A stretch of DNA of 64,000 nt from assembly GCF_003121585.1 (NCBI RefSeq), contig NZ_QEOO01000016.1, positions 310,001 to 374,000 on the forward strand. The letters are read 5' to 3'. A program made the position numbers and the translations under genes. The stretch is from Nocardioides speluncae (lineage in GTDB: Bacteria; Actinomycetota; Actinomycetes; Propionibacteriales; Nocardioidaceae). Under the pieces are notes generated by a model, which made no database searches, had not been told where the DNA came from, and saw only the letters and a list, made by a program, of their open reading frames with translations. This document shows, one piece after another, positions 8,681 to 16,152 of the stretch. Each line of letters opens with the position of its first letter. The stretch's first letter is position 1.

Positions 8681-8707
8681 CATAATTTACAGCTCCGTCA
8701 AATTATG
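8681..8707 (-). promoter_or_regulatory. AT-rich dyad CATAATTT/AAATTATG at promoter of AlbA-domain gene
   Basis: Perfect 8-bp arms with an 11-base spacer, 20 bp before the start codon, unusually AT-rich for this genome. A TTGACG hexamer lies within it on the minus strand. Likely promoter/operator, possibly self-regulated. Confidence 0.45.
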
Positions 8708-8799
8708 GCACGGGCCTGCAGGGTCGTACTCCCATAGGTCGGGCGACGCCTCCGCGTGTATCGAGTGAGCGCCCCTTGACGTTGGGGTCACGCAGGGGC

Positions 8800-8834
8800 A
8801 GAGGGCGGTCCGGATCATTCGCGGGCCGCCCTCT
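8800..8834. terminator. GC-rich hairpin AGAGGGCGG/CCGCCCTCT
   Basis: Perfect 9-bp arms in the stretch between tRNA-Arg and the AlbA-domain gene. No U-tract follows. The interval 8710-8860 holds no gene that I can support. Confidence 0.45.
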
Positions 8835-8867
8835 GGTGTCACCGCGATGGCTGCGGCCGGACACACG

Positions 8868-8901
8868 AAAGCCCAGGTCAGATGTTGTCTGCCTGGGCTT
8901 T
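8868..8901 (-). terminator. terminator of tRNA-Arg
   Basis: Hairpin AAAGCCCAGG/CCTGGGCTTT (10-bp arms) just downstream of the tRNA on the same strand; the arm ends in T residues. Confidence 0.75.
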
Positions 8902-8910
8902 GTCGTTTTG

Positions 8911-8983
8911 CGCGCCCGTAGGGATTCGAACCCCAAACCTTCTGATCCGTAGTCAGATGCTCTATCCGTTGAGCTACGGGCGC
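8911..8983 (-). tRNA. tRNA-Arg(ACG)
   Basis: Minus-strand cloverleaf: acceptor GCGCCCG/CGGGCGC, D-arm AGCTCAACGGATAGAGC, anticodon stem-loop with loop CTACGGA (anticodon ACG, wobble A expected to become inosine), T-arm GGTTCGAATCC. 73 nt; CCA is not encoded. Confidence 0.97.
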
Positions 8984-9062
8984 CCGCCTCACGCGCGGCG
9001 CGAGGACTGGACGAGGATAGCGGACCCGCCGATCGTTTCCTAAATCAATGGGCGGCGCCCGG

Positions 9063-10808
9063 CTATCCGCCCAGCGCGGCCTCGACCGCGCCCGCGCCGC
9101 CGATCACCGGGAGGTTGAGCGCGGTGCGGCCGAGGCGGACGGTCATCGAGGTCCCTGGCTTGGGCCGGATCGTGTAGTGGCGGTCGCTGGACGCGACGAC
9201 CAGCGCCAGCCGCGATCCGGCGGCGATCCGGTGCTGCAGGACCATGTCGAACCGCACGGTCATCGAGTACGGCGTACCCGGCTGGAGCGCGCGGCCACGC
9301 CATGGCGTGCCCGCGACGTTCTGCGGGTCGAGCCAGCCCTCGCTCAGCAGCCTGGTCCTGCCGGACGGGGCGATCACCGCGAGCCCGACCGACACGTTGG
9401 CGGCACGGGCGCCGAAGGCGGCGGTGAGGTTCGCTGAGGCCAGGCCGGACAGCTCGAGCGGCGCCCGGAGGCGCGGGGTGCGGTAGAGCAGCCGGTGCCG
9501 CGACGTCGGCTTCTTGGCGAGCTGCGCCAGCGAGAAGCGGGCGTCGTCGTACAGCCTCTCAGAGCGGTACGCCGGCTCGCCCAGGCCGAGCGGTCCCGCC
9601 GTACGGCCTCCCGGCGCCGGGCGCAGCGAGACGGTCCGCGACCCGGGTGCCGGCCAGGTCTGATGGGACCAGTGCCGTCCGCCGTCCGACACCACGCTGC
9701 CCGGCCGGCGCATCACGCCGTTCGCCCTGCCCTTGACCCAGCGGTCCATCCAGTCCACCAGCTGCCTGCGCCACTGCGGGTCGTTGTAGAAGAGCGGGTC
9801 GCCGTGACCTTCCGCGTGCCACCACGCCTGATGCGGTACGCCGGCCCGGTCCAGCTCGCGCAGCCAGCGACCGGACTGGTCGCTCATCACGTTCCAGTCG
9901 TCGAGCCCGTGCAGCGACAGCACGGCGGCCTTCACCTTGCGAGCGTGCGGCCGGTAGGAGCGCGACGCCCAGAAGCTGCTCATGTCGCCGGTGGTCCGGT
10001 CCTGCTCCCGGGCCAGCCGGGCGATCACCTGACGGCAGGCGCCCGGGTTCTTCCGAGTCAGCACGAACCTGGCGAGCACGTCGGCGTCCTCGCCCTGGTA
10101 GCCGCCGGGGGCCCGGACCGCGCCCTGGGAGCGGTAGTAGTCGTGCCAGTCGGAGATCGCCGAGATCGGGACGATCGCCTTCAGCCCGGGTACGCCGGTC
10201 GCGGCGACCGCGTTGGCGAGCGTGCCGTTGTAGGAGACGCCGATCATCCCCGACCTGCCGGTCGACCAGAACGCCTTCACCTTCCGGCCGCCGGCGTCGC
10301 GGGCGTAGGTCTTCCCACCGAGCCACCGGACGACGGCGGCCATCGCCTTGGTCTCGGCGACGCCGCCGCTCACCGGGCACCCGGTCGACCGGCCGCTGCC
10401 GATCGACTCGGCCATCACGTAGGCGTAGCCCTTGCTCAGGAACAGCTCCTCGTAGCTGGTCGGGACGGGTGCGGCCGGGACGTGCAGCGGATGGTCGACG
10501 CCGTGGTTGGCGACACCCTCGACGAAGCCGCCGAAGTACGGGCTGGCCTCGAGGATCGCCGGCACCCGGCCCGGGCGCTTCGGGAGCCGGTAGCTGACGT
10601 GCACTCGGTCGGCCCTGCCGTCCCGGTCGCTGTCGACACCGGGCACCGTCACCCACACATGCTTGCCGCCCGGCGCCAGCCTCGAAGGCGCGAACCGCGC
10701 GTCCTCGTCTCCGGCGGGCGCGGCCGGGCCGGCCGCAACAGCACCGTCCACCACGCCGACTCCGACGGCAATGGTGACGGCAGCCGCAACCGCTCGACGT
10801 ACTCTCAT
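9063..10808 (-). CDS. secreted S15-family X-prolyl dipeptidyl-peptidase-like hydrolase (CocE/NonD)
   Basis: 581 residues with an N-terminal signal peptide (VRRAVAAAVTIAVGVGVVDGAVA). Catalytic domain: GMIGVSYNGTLA carries the nucleophilic serine, LSLHGLDDWNV the aspartate and WWHAEGHGDP the histidine, in the order expected for S15/CocE enzymes. A C-terminal jelly-roll-like region (RFDMVLQHRIAAGSRLALVVASSD) completes the family architecture. It probably removes X-Pro dipeptides from extracellular peptides or acts as an esterase. Transcribed divergently from pckG. Confidence 0.88.
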   Translation of the reverse strand: MRVRRAVAAAVTIAVGVGVVDGAVAAGPAAPAGDEDARFAPSRLAPGGKHVWVTVPGVDSDRDGRADRVHVSYRLPKRPGRVPAILEASPYFGGFVEGVANHGVDHPLHVPAAPVPTSYEELFLSKGYAYVMAESIGSGRSTGCPVSGGVAETKAMAAVVRWLGGKTYARDAGGRKVKAFWSTGRSGMIGVSYNGTLANAVAATGVPGLKAIVPISAISDWHDYYRSQGAVRAPGGYQGEDADVLARFVLTRKNPGACRQVIARLAREQDRTTGDMSSFWASRSYRPHARKVKAAVLSLHGLDDWNVMSDQSGRWLRELDRAGVPHQAWWHAEGHGDPLFYNDPQWRRQLVDWMDRWVKGRANGVMRRPGSVVSDGGRHWSHQTWPAPGSRTVSLRPAPGGRTAGPLGLGEPAYRSERLYDDARFSLAQLAKKPTSRHRLLYRTPRLRAPLELSGLASANLTAAFGARAANVSVGLAVIAPSGRTRLLSEGWLDPQNVAGTPWRGRALQPGTPYSMTVRFDMVLQHRIAAGSRLALVVASSDRHYTIRPKPGTSMTVRLGRTALNLPVIGGAGAVEAALGG

Positions 10809-10847
10809 GGCTGGTTTCCCTCTCGGTGGGTCCCCGAGTTGCCCAGG

Positions 10848-10860
10848 TCACACGCTGTGA
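10848..10860. promoter_or_regulatory. palindrome TCACACGCTGTGA between peptidase and pckG
   Basis: Perfect 5-bp arms with a 3-base centre in the roughly 280-bp divergent intergenic region, which otherwise shows no gene. It may be an operator of either gene; the regulator is unknown. Confidence 0.4.
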
Positions 10861-11085
10861 ACGTTCCAATAGGTGCGCGTGAGCGGCCAGAGTACCCTCG
10901 CTCCATCCCGCCTACGTCCCTCCGATCTCTGATCGGTGGCTACGGCGTAGTTCGGGTGGACAAATACTCGTCCGGCAGCGTTGCCGCGCGACTCACACGA
11001 CTCCACGACACCACCGTCGATACGCTCGGCGGCCGGTGCCGCCTTCAACGGGGGCGCCGCGAATGCGCGAGAGGGACTTCCAGGC

Positions 11086-12909
11086 ATGACCGTCGAAACA
11101 CAGGTGCCCACGACCCATGAGGGAATCCTCAACTGGGTCAACGAGATCGCTGAGCTCACTCAGCCCGACCGCATCCACTGGTGCACCGGCTCCGACGAGG
11201 AGTGGACCGAGCTGACCGAGGCGCTGGTCTCGACCGGCACCTTCACCCAGCTCAACCCCTCCATCAAGCCGAACTCCTTCCACGCCGCCTCCGACCCCAC
11301 CGACGTGGCCCGGGTCGAGGACCGCACCTACATCTGCTCGGTTGACGAGAAGGACTGCGGTCCTACCAACAACTGGATGGCCCCGGACAAGATGAAGGAC
11401 ATCATGCGCGGGCTGTACGCCGGCTGCATGAAGGGCCGCACGATGTACGTCATCCCGTTCGTGATGGGTCACCTCGAGGCCGAGCACCCGATGTTCGGTG
11501 TCGAGATCACCGACTCGGCGTACGTCACCGTCTCGATGCGGGTGATGTCGCGCATGGGCACCGACGTACTCCGCAAGATGGAGGAGCTGCACTCGGCCGG
11601 CCGCGACTTCCACTGGGTCCCCGCGCTGCACTCGGTCGGCAAGCCGCTCGCCGACGGCGAGCAGGACGTCGCCTGGCCCTGCAACGACACCAAGTACATC
11701 GTCCAGTTCCCCGAGGAGCGGATGATCTGGTCGTTCGGCTCCGGGTACGGCGGCAACGCGCTACTGGGCAAGAAGTGCTACGCACTGCGGATCGCGTCGG
11801 TCATGGCGCGCGACGAGGGCTGGATGGCCGAGCACATGCTGATCCTCAAGCTCACCTCGCCCGACGGCGTCGTCAAGTACATCACCGCGGCGTTCCCGAG
11901 CGCCTGCGGCAAGACCAACCTCGCGATGCTGCAGCCGACCATCCCGGGCTGGAAGGTCGAGACCCTCGGCGACGACATCGCCTGGATGCGGATCGGCGAG
12001 GACGGCCGGCTGTGGGCGGTCAACCCGGAGTTCGGCTTCTTCGGCGTCGCGCCCGGCACCAACGAGCACACCAACCCGAACGCGATGAAGACCATCAACA
12101 AGGGCAACTCGGTCTTCACCAACGTCGCGCTCACCGAGGACGGCGACATCTGGTGGGAGGGCCTGGAGAACACCCCGGCCAAGGCCACCTCGTGGAAGGG
12201 CGAGCCGTGGTCGCCCGACAGCGACCAGCTGTCCAGCCACGCGAACTCGCGCTACTGCACCCCGATCAAGCAGTGCGACATCCTCGCGCCGGAGTACGAC
12301 GACCCGCGCGGCGTCCCGATCGACGCGATCCTGTTCGGCGGCCGCCGCAAGACCACGGTCCCGCTGGTGTTCGAGGCCCGCGACTGGACCCACGGCACCT
12401 TCCTCGGCGCGACCCTCTCCTCGGAGACCACCGCTGCCGCGGTCGGCGCGGTCGGCGTCGTACGCCGCGACCCGATGGCGATGCTGCCGTTCATCGGTTA
12501 CAACGCCGGCGACTACTTCAACCACTGGATCTCGATGGGCAAGGACAACGACGCGTCCAAGCTGCCGAAGATCTTCTACGTCAACTGGTTCCGCCGCGAC
12601 GACGAGGGCGGCTTCCTGTGGCCCGGCTTCGGCGAGAACTCCCGCGTCCTGAAGTGGGTCGTGGAGCGCATCGACGGCCAGTCCGCCGCGGTCGAGACCC
12701 CGATCGGCCACGTGCCCGCGCCCGGCGCGCTCGACGTCGACGGGCTGGACATGACCTCCGAGGCGATCGAGGCGGCGCTGAGCGTCGACGTCGAGGAGTG
12801 GAAGGCCGAGATCCCGCAGATCCAGGAGTGGTTCGAGAAGTTCGGCGACGAGCTCCCCGCAGTACTCTGGACCGAGCTCGACGGCCTGAAGGCCCGCCTC
12901 GGCGCCTAG
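11086..12909 (+). CDS. pckG: phosphoenolpyruvate carboxykinase (GTP)
   Basis: 607 residues, the usual size of GTP-dependent PEPCK. It decarboxylates and phosphorylates oxaloacetate to PEP, linking the TCA cycle to gluconeogenesis. The kinase loop [13 protein letters not shown] is present, with [12 protein letters not shown] near the N-terminus and [15 protein letters not shown] further on. The chosen ATG ([13 protein letters not shown]) has GAGGGA about 9 bases upstream; an in-frame upstream extension has no family match. A strong terminator follows, so the gene is monocistronic. Confidence 0.97.
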   Translation: MTVETQVPTTHEGILNWVNEIAELTQPDRIHWCTGSDEEWTELTEALVSTGTFTQLNPSIKPNSFHAASDPTDVARVEDRTYICSVDEKDCGPTNNWMAPDKMKDIMRGLYAGCMKGRTMYVIPFVMGHLEAEHPMFGVEITDSAYVTVSMRVMSRMGTDVLRKMEELHSAGRDFHWVPALHSVGKPLADGEQDVAWPCNDTKYIVQFPEERMIWSFGSGYGGNALLGKKCYALRIASVMARDEGWMAEHMLILKLTSPDGVVKYITAAFPSACGKTNLAMLQPTIPGWKVETLGDDIAWMRIGEDGRLWAVNPEFGFFGVAPGTNEHTNPNAMKTINKGNSVFTNVALTEDGDIWWEGLENTPAKATSWKGEPWSPDSDQLSSHANSRYCTPIKQCDILAPEYDDPRGVPIDAILFGGRRKTTVPLVFEARDWTHGTFLGATLSSETTAAAVGAVGVVRRDPMAMLPFIGYNAGDYFNHWISMGKDNDASKLPKIFYVNWFRRDDEGGFLWPGFGENSRVLKWVVERIDGQSAAVETPIGHVPAPGALDVDGLDMTSEAIEAALSVDVEEWKAEIPQIQEWFEKFGDELPAVLWTELDGLKARLGA

Positions 12910-12919
12910 AAGGCACGCT

Positions 12920-12933
12920 CGCAGGTTCTTGCA
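12920..12933 (-). promoter_or_regulatory. distal TGCAAGANNNTGCA-like site of regulator promoter
   Basis: Minus-strand TGCAAGAACCTGCG, one base off the consensus. It lies 58 bp from the proximal site and in the opposite orientation. Confidence 0.5.
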
Positions 12934-12936
12934 ATT

Positions 12937-12970
12937 GAAGCGCCCCGGCCGGATTCGGCCGGGGCGCTTC
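12937..12970 (+). terminator. terminator of pckG
   Basis: Perfect 15-bp stem starting GAAGCGCCCCGG with a 4-base loop, 27 bp after the pckG stop. Confidence 0.9.
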
Positions 12971-12977
12971 ATCATTC

Positions 12978-12991
12978 TGCAAGAAGGTGCA
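12978..12991 (+). promoter_or_regulatory. proximal operator-like site overlapping -10 of regulator gene
   Basis: TGCAAGAAGGTGCA matches the motif upstream of the peptide gene. It overlaps a CATAAT -10-like hexamer (12990-12995), 31 bp before the GTG start, suggesting autoregulation by occlusion. Confidence 0.6.
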
Positions 12992-13025
12992 TAATCCCTT
13001 CTAAGGCTCGGACGGAGGGACGGCT

Positions 13026-14069
13026 GTGACGAAGCGCAAGGAGCCCAACAGCGCTGGCGGGCGCGCCGTCACGAAGGAGGAGCGCGAGCTCCTGGAGACG
13101 TCCGGGGCCAAGCTGTTCGAGTACATCGTGGGTCACGGCGGAATCCCCGGCGACGATCCCCTGATAGCAGCTGACTCACCAGAGCACGATGCGTTCGACG
13201 TGCTGGTCAAGCTCGGCCTGCTCGCCCACGACAGCAGCAGCGGCGCTTTTCTCCCGGTCGACCCATCAATCGTCTCGTCTCAGATCGTGGCGCCGATTGG
13301 CCAGCGGGGCGCCGAACTACTCAAGGAGTCTTCGGCGTGGGCGAATGCGCTCAGCGATCTCGCCCTCAGCTGGCGGCGTTCGCCTGGCACAAAGCATGGC
13401 CCCTTCACCGAAATTCACGGGCGCGACACGATCAACGAGTTCCTCGAGTCGCTCGTAGCCGACGCCCGCATGGAGTTGCTAGCGGCGCAGCCCAATGCGG
13501 GCCGCAGCACGACCCGCTTCCCACAGGTAACCGAAGGCGAACTTCGTGCGATGGCGCGCGGCGTGTCGATCCGGACGCTCTACCAGCACGCAGCACGCCG
13601 CAGCACGCCGACACACGCGTACGTCTCGACCGTGTCTAGCCATGGCGGCGAGGTTCGCACGCTCGACGAGTTCTTCAATCGGATGGTCGTGGTAGATCGC
13701 GAAGTCGTAGTCATCCCAAGCGCCGAGGGGGAAGTCACCGCACTGGTAGTCCGTGAACAGTCGGTAGTGGCATATCTCGTTGACATCTTCGAACGCGCGT
13801 GGGAGCGAGCCCGACCTTTCACGAATCGCGAACTGGGCACCGTTCACGCCATCGCAGACGAGCAGCGAGAGATGACCATCCGCATGCTCATCCAGGGACA
13901 CGCCGACCCATCGGCCGCCAAACGGCTCGGCGTCAGTCCGCGGACGTACGCCGGGTACGTCGCAGACCTCAAGGATGAGTACGATGCGCAGACCCGTTTC
14001 CAGCTCGGATACGCAATGGGGCAACGCGATGCAGCGGAGCGAACCAGCGGCGGCGATGAGCAGCGCTAA
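13026..14069 (+). CDS. TrmB/PLD-like sensor regulator with LuxR-type C-terminal HTH
   Basis: 347 residues, GTG start with GGAGGG 9 bases upstream. About 25-125: winged-helix-like segment (LFEYIVGHGG, AFDVLVKLGLLAHD, VAPIGQRGAELLKESS). About 125-250: PLD/TrmB-like fold (HGRDTINEFLESLVADARMELLAAQP, GVSIRTLYQHAAR, DEFFNRMVVVDREVVVIP), the usual ligand-sensing part. C-terminus: LuxR-type HTH (MLIQGHADPSAAKRLGVSPRTYAGYVADL). Two related regulators lie 4 kb downstream. Convergent with a small secreted-peptide gene and sharing its promoter motif; the likely role is a peptide-responsive regulator. Less GC-rich than the chromosome around it. Confidence 0.8.
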   Translation: MTKRKEPNSAGGRAVTKEERELLETSGAKLFEYIVGHGGIPGDDPLIAADSPEHDAFDVLVKLGLLAHDSSSGAFLPVDPSIVSSQIVAPIGQRGAELLKESSAWANALSDLALSWRRSPGTKHGPFTEIHGRDTINEFLESLVADARMELLAAQPNAGRSTTRFPQVTEGELRAMARGVSIRTLYQHAARRSTPTHAYVSTVSSHGGEVRTLDEFFNRMVVVDREVVVIPSAEGEVTALVVREQSVVAYLVDIFERAWERARPFTNRELGTVHAIADEQREMTIRMLIQGHADPSAAKRLGVSPRTYAGYVADLKDEYDAQTRFQLGYAMGQRDAAERTSGGDEQR

Positions 14070-14072
14070 CTA

Positions 14073-14107
14073 AACGAGGGCAGCGACCAAAGGTCGCTGC
14101 CCTCGTT
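14073..14107. terminator. bidirectional terminator between regulator and peptide genes
   Basis: 16-bp perfect stem AACGAGGGCAGCGACC with a 3-base loop. It serves the convergent regulator and peptide genes. Confidence 0.9.
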
Positions 14108-14178
14108 CCTTGAGACGGGCCGGGGGGTTGGCTCAGGGACCGAACATGTGGGGGGTTGAGTCGGGTCCTCGTCTCAGG
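14073..14178 (-). repeat. 106-bp duplicated 3' element, copy A
   Basis: Nearly identical to copy B at 14509-14614. On the minus strand it has pairing arms CCTGAGACG and CGTCTCAAGG around two CAACCCCCC tracts, an internal GGACC/GGTCC pairing, and then the terminator stem. It forms the 3' part of the peptide transcript. Confidence 0.85.
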
Positions 14179-14196
14179 ACTTTGGTGGTCGCTGGT

Positions 14197-14316
14197 CTAC
14201 CATTGCACAATCCATTGGTAGTCGGCGTGTGCCACAGGCCCAGTCAGCACAGTGCCAAGGGCCAGGACTGCCGTTGCTGCAACAACAGTGCCAAGTCGAC
14301 GCGCTACGTTCTTCAT
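14197..14316 (-). CDS. small secreted peptide precursor (39 aa, candidate signalling peptide)
   Basis: Begins MKNVARRLG (basic n-region), then a hydrophobic core TVVAATAVLALGTVLTG and a signal-peptidase I site PVAHA, leaving only DYQWIVQW as the predicted mature octapeptide. Start supported by GGTGGAG about 8 bases upstream. The promoter region carries two motif sites shared with the convergent regulator. The gene ends in the duplicated 106-bp element and terminator. No family is recognised; size, export signal and shared operators suggest a secreted signal sensed by the neighbouring regulator. Alternatives: leftover of a larger protein, or a bacteriocin-like peptide without visible immunity gene. 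Confidence 0.75.
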   Translation of the reverse strand: MKNVARRLGTVVAATAVLALGTVLTGPVAHADYQWIVQW

Positions 14317-14367
14317 TTGTTTTCTCCACCTCGTTGCGGGGGCCGGGGTGGTGTCCCACAACCAGTC

Positions 14368-14381
14368 TGCGACAACTTGCA
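14368..14381 (-). promoter_or_regulatory. proximal motif site of peptide promoter
   Basis: TGCAAGTTGTCGCA on the minus strand (same orientation as transcription), 53 bp from the distal site. It is about 50 bp upstream of the peptide start codon. Confidence 0.55.
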
Positions 14382-14420
14382 GTCGCGCACCAAGCCCAGG
14401 CCACCCTCAGAAAAGTGCAT

Positions 14421-14434
14421 TGCAAGATCGTGCA
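14421..14434 (+). promoter_or_regulatory. distal motif site of peptide promoter
   Basis: TGCAAGATCGTGCA, extended to the inverted repeat TTGCA/TGCAA. It is oriented opposite to the peptide gene. Confidence 0.6.
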
Positions 14435-14508
14435 ATCGCTTGCCTCCGGGGGTCCCAGCATGGGACCATTCGGCCGCCGTATGACAGACCACAACATATC
14501 GGAAATAC

Positions 14509-14614
14509 AACGAGGGCAGCGACCGTGATCGCTGCCCTCGTTCCTTGAGACGGGCCGGGGGGGTTGGCTCAGGGACCGAACATGTGGGGGGTTGAGTTGG
14601 GTCCTCGTCTCAGG
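14509..14614 (-). repeat. 106-bp duplicated 3' element, copy B (no peptide gene)
   Basis: Same length and layout as copy A, including a 14-bp terminator stem AACGAGGGCAGCGA. In this unit only a 44-bp spacer containing CCGCC/GGCGG separates it from its promoter-like part, so no secreted peptide is encoded. Confidence 0.85.
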
Positions 14615-14660
14615 GTCTGTGAACTTGTGGGCTCCGCCTCTCGGCGGTGCTCCATCAGTC

Positions 14661-14674
14661 TGCGACATCTTGCA
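14661..14674 (-). promoter_or_regulatory. proximal motif site of unit B
   Basis: TGCAAGATGTCGCA on the minus strand, again 53 bp from its distal partner. Part of a 75-bp stretch similar to the peptide promoter. Confidence 0.5.
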
Positions 14675-14713
14675 GTCGATCACCAAGCGACCGGCTCCCT
14701 CAACTATTTGCAG

Positions 14714-14727
14714 TGCAAGATCTTGCA
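14714..14727 (+). promoter_or_regulatory. distal motif site of unit B (perfect palindrome)
   Basis: TGCAAGATCTTGCA is a perfect 14-bp palindrome and the most symmetric copy of the motif. Confidence 0.6.
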
Positions 14728-14756
14728 ATCGGACCTTCGAATGCATGAAATGACGC

Positions 14757-14784
14757 GATCCCCTTCGCGACTGCGAAGGGGATC
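14757..14784 (-). terminator. terminator of tRNA-Ser(GCT)
   Basis: GATCCCCTTCGC/GCGAAGGGGATC, 12-bp arms with a 4-base loop, immediately downstream of the tRNA. Confidence 0.8.
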
Positions 14785-14791
14785 GGGTCGG

Positions 14792-14882
14792 CGGAGGCGG
14801 AGGGATTTGAACCCTCGATGGGGTTGTAGCCCCAAACCCGCTTAGCAGGCGGGCGCCATAGACCAGACTAGGCGACGCCTCC
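14792..14882 (-). tRNA. tRNA-Ser(GCT)
   Basis: Minus strand, 91 nt with a long variable arm as expected for class II tRNA. Acceptor GGAGGCG/CGCCTCC; anticodon stem CCCGC/GCGGG around CTGCTAA (anticodon GCT); T-loop GGTTCAAATCC. CCA is not encoded. Confidence 0.97.
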
Positions 14883-14963
14883 GTGCCGGCCGCGCGGCTC
14901 ACACCACGAGACGGCCCGCATAGGTTACAAGGCCCGCCCGGCGGACGCCGAATCAGGCACGCC

Positions 14964-15000
14964 TGGTCTCGATACGGTCGCTGCGCGACCTACTCGACCA
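14964..15000. repeat. interspersed palindrome (TGGTCTCGATAC type)
   Basis: Core GGTCGCTGCGCGACC with outer arms TGGTC.TCGA and TCGACCA. Same architecture as the 40-bp repeats at 3676 and 4917 but with different arms. It lies just after the stop of the PH-like membrane protein gene. Confidence 0.8.
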
Positions 15001-15008
15001 CCGAGGGC

Positions 15009-15461
15009 TCAGCCGAGCTTGCGCAGGCCGTGACCGCGGTTGAGATGCTCCTGAACGTCGCGGACGAACGCCTCCCGGTTGCCCGCCAGTGCCGCCACCG
15101 GAATCGTCGTCGTACGCCCGTCCCGCAGCCGGAGCACCAGGCACGGCTGATTGTGGAGAGTGGTGGTGACCGCGTCCTCCACGTCCTTCCACCGCGCCTG
15201 CTTGACGCCAGCGCCGCGGACCAGACGGACGCGGTAGCCGTCGGCGCCGAGCCGGACGACGTACGCGCGCTGCGTGAGGTACCAGCCGACGGCAGCGATC
15301 GCCAGGAGTACGACGAAGACGCCGACAGCAAGCAGCCCGATGGACGCGTCGAGCGCGGCGACCACGAGTGTGAGGGCGAAGACGAGGACCGCGAGCAGGA
15401 CGATGCTCGCGCCCATCATCCGAGCGGCGAGCGCGGGCGAGAGTCGATAGTCGGACGGCAC
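15009..15461 (-). CDS. membrane protein with two TM helices and a PH-like C-terminal domain
   Basis: 150 residues. Two hydrophobic helices (IVLLAVLVFALTLVVAAL and IGLLAVGVFVVLLAIAAVGW, about residues 20-65) precede a soluble domain of about 75 residues. Its pattern (RAYVVRLGADGYRVRL, KQARWKDVEDAVTT, LVLRLRDGRTTTIPV) resembles bacterial PH domains. Function unknown; such proteins are usually anchored at the cytoplasmic face. It is a single gene, divergent from the next hypothetical gene. Confidence 0.7.
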   Translation of the reverse strand: MPSDYRLSPALAARMMGASIVLLAVLVFALTLVVAALDASIGLLAVGVFVVLLAIAAVGWYLTQRAYVVRLGADGYRVRLVRGAGVKQARWKDVEDAVTTTLHNQPCLVLRLRDGRTTTIPVAALAGNREAFVRDVQEHLNRGHGLRKLG

Positions 15462-15563
15462 ATCCCCGATTACACAAGACGCATCTCTTCAAGGACAAAT
15501 GCCTCTTGATCGTCAAGGGTGAGCCACGTCACACTCGGAGTCCCCCCATCTTCGGAGGTCGTC

Positions 15564-15935
15564 ATGGCCACGATGCAGGCAGCACTCGCTGGGCTCAACC
15601 AAGCGCTGGACGCACCGCGGCTCCAAGGCGTGGCCTTGGGGAACTGGCGCTGGGTGGTCCGACAACGGATGGCCGGCGTCCGCGAGTCCCTGGCGAACGA
15701 GCAGCCTCCGAACGTCGAGTGCTGGCTTGCGCACCGCGCCGGAGCGATCCGCAAGGAGCGCAACGTTCTCCTCGGCCGGCTGTCCGCGCTCGGACCTCAG
15801 GTCCTCGAGGCGGCGGATCCCGAACAGGTCCGGGTCGAGATGAAGCGACTGCTCGCCGACATCAGTCACCACCTCCAGCGCCTGCACGACCTGGCGTACG
15901 ACGACGTCGAGTACGAGGTCGGCGGGTCGGAGTAG
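15564..15935 (+). CDS. conserved hypothetical protein
   Basis: 123 residues from the ATG of MATMQAALAGLNQALD, chosen because GGAGG lies 5 bases upstream; an earlier GTG would add 15 residues without a ribosome site. Largely helical and soluble: LGNWRWVVRQRMAGVRESLANE, ECWLAHRAGAIRKERNVLLGRL, EMKRLLADISHHLQRLHDLAYD, with an acidic tail. No family recognised; it resembles small actinobacterial housekeeping hypotheticals. Nothing nearby suggests a role. Confidence 0.7.
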   Translation: MATMQAALAGLNQALDAPRLQGVALGNWRWVVRQRMAGVRESLANEQPPNVECWLAHRAGAIRKERNVLLGRLSALGPQVLEAADPEQVRVEMKRLLADISHHLQRLHDLAYDDVEYEVGGSE

Positions 15936-15995
15936 GGTCGGTGTACGGCGGCAGCCCGCCGTACACTCCCTGACGTGCGTCGACGGGTCGCGCAC

Positions 15996-16087
15996 GGAGG
16001 GGTGCCGGAGTGGCCGATCGGAACCGCCTTGAAAGCGGTCGCTGGCAGAGATGTCAGCCGCGGGTTCGAATCCCGCCCCCTCTGCCA
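15996..16087 (+). tRNA. tRNA-Ser(TGA)
   Basis: Plus strand, 92 nt including encoded CCA. Acceptor GGAGGGG/CCCCTCT (first pair G-U), anticodon stem ACCGC/GCGGT around CTTGAAA (anticodon TGA), long variable arm, T-arm GGTTCGAATCC. Confidence 0.97.
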
Positions 16088-16152
16088 GTTCTGGGCGGTT
16101 TGACCAGACCCGCTGGTTGACCATTCATCTGCGTAAGGCAACATTGTTTGGT

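Noticed and set aside
10848..10860. TCACACGCTGTGA read as a CRP-type site
   Set aside because: The half-sites are in the reverse order (TCACA-N3-TGTGA rather than TGTGA-N6-TCACA), so it is reported only as a dyad.
14073..14614. Repeated G- and C-tract elements read as a CRISPR array
   Set aside because: Only two copies, no regular spacers, no cas genes.
14570..14656. Minus-strand 28-codon ORF in unit B (MEHRREAEPTSS...) as a second signalling peptide
   Set aside because: No hydrophobic signal core, no ribosome site, and its 3' two-thirds is just the conserved 106-bp element read in frame.
14510..14902. Open frames around the tRNA-Ser(GCT) gene
   Set aside because: They read through the tRNA, its terminator and the duplicated elements; no credible start or composition.
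16051..16152. N-terminal extension of the MFS transporter
   Set aside because: The extension is encoded by the tRNA-Ser 3' half; the ATG at 16153 fits the family start.
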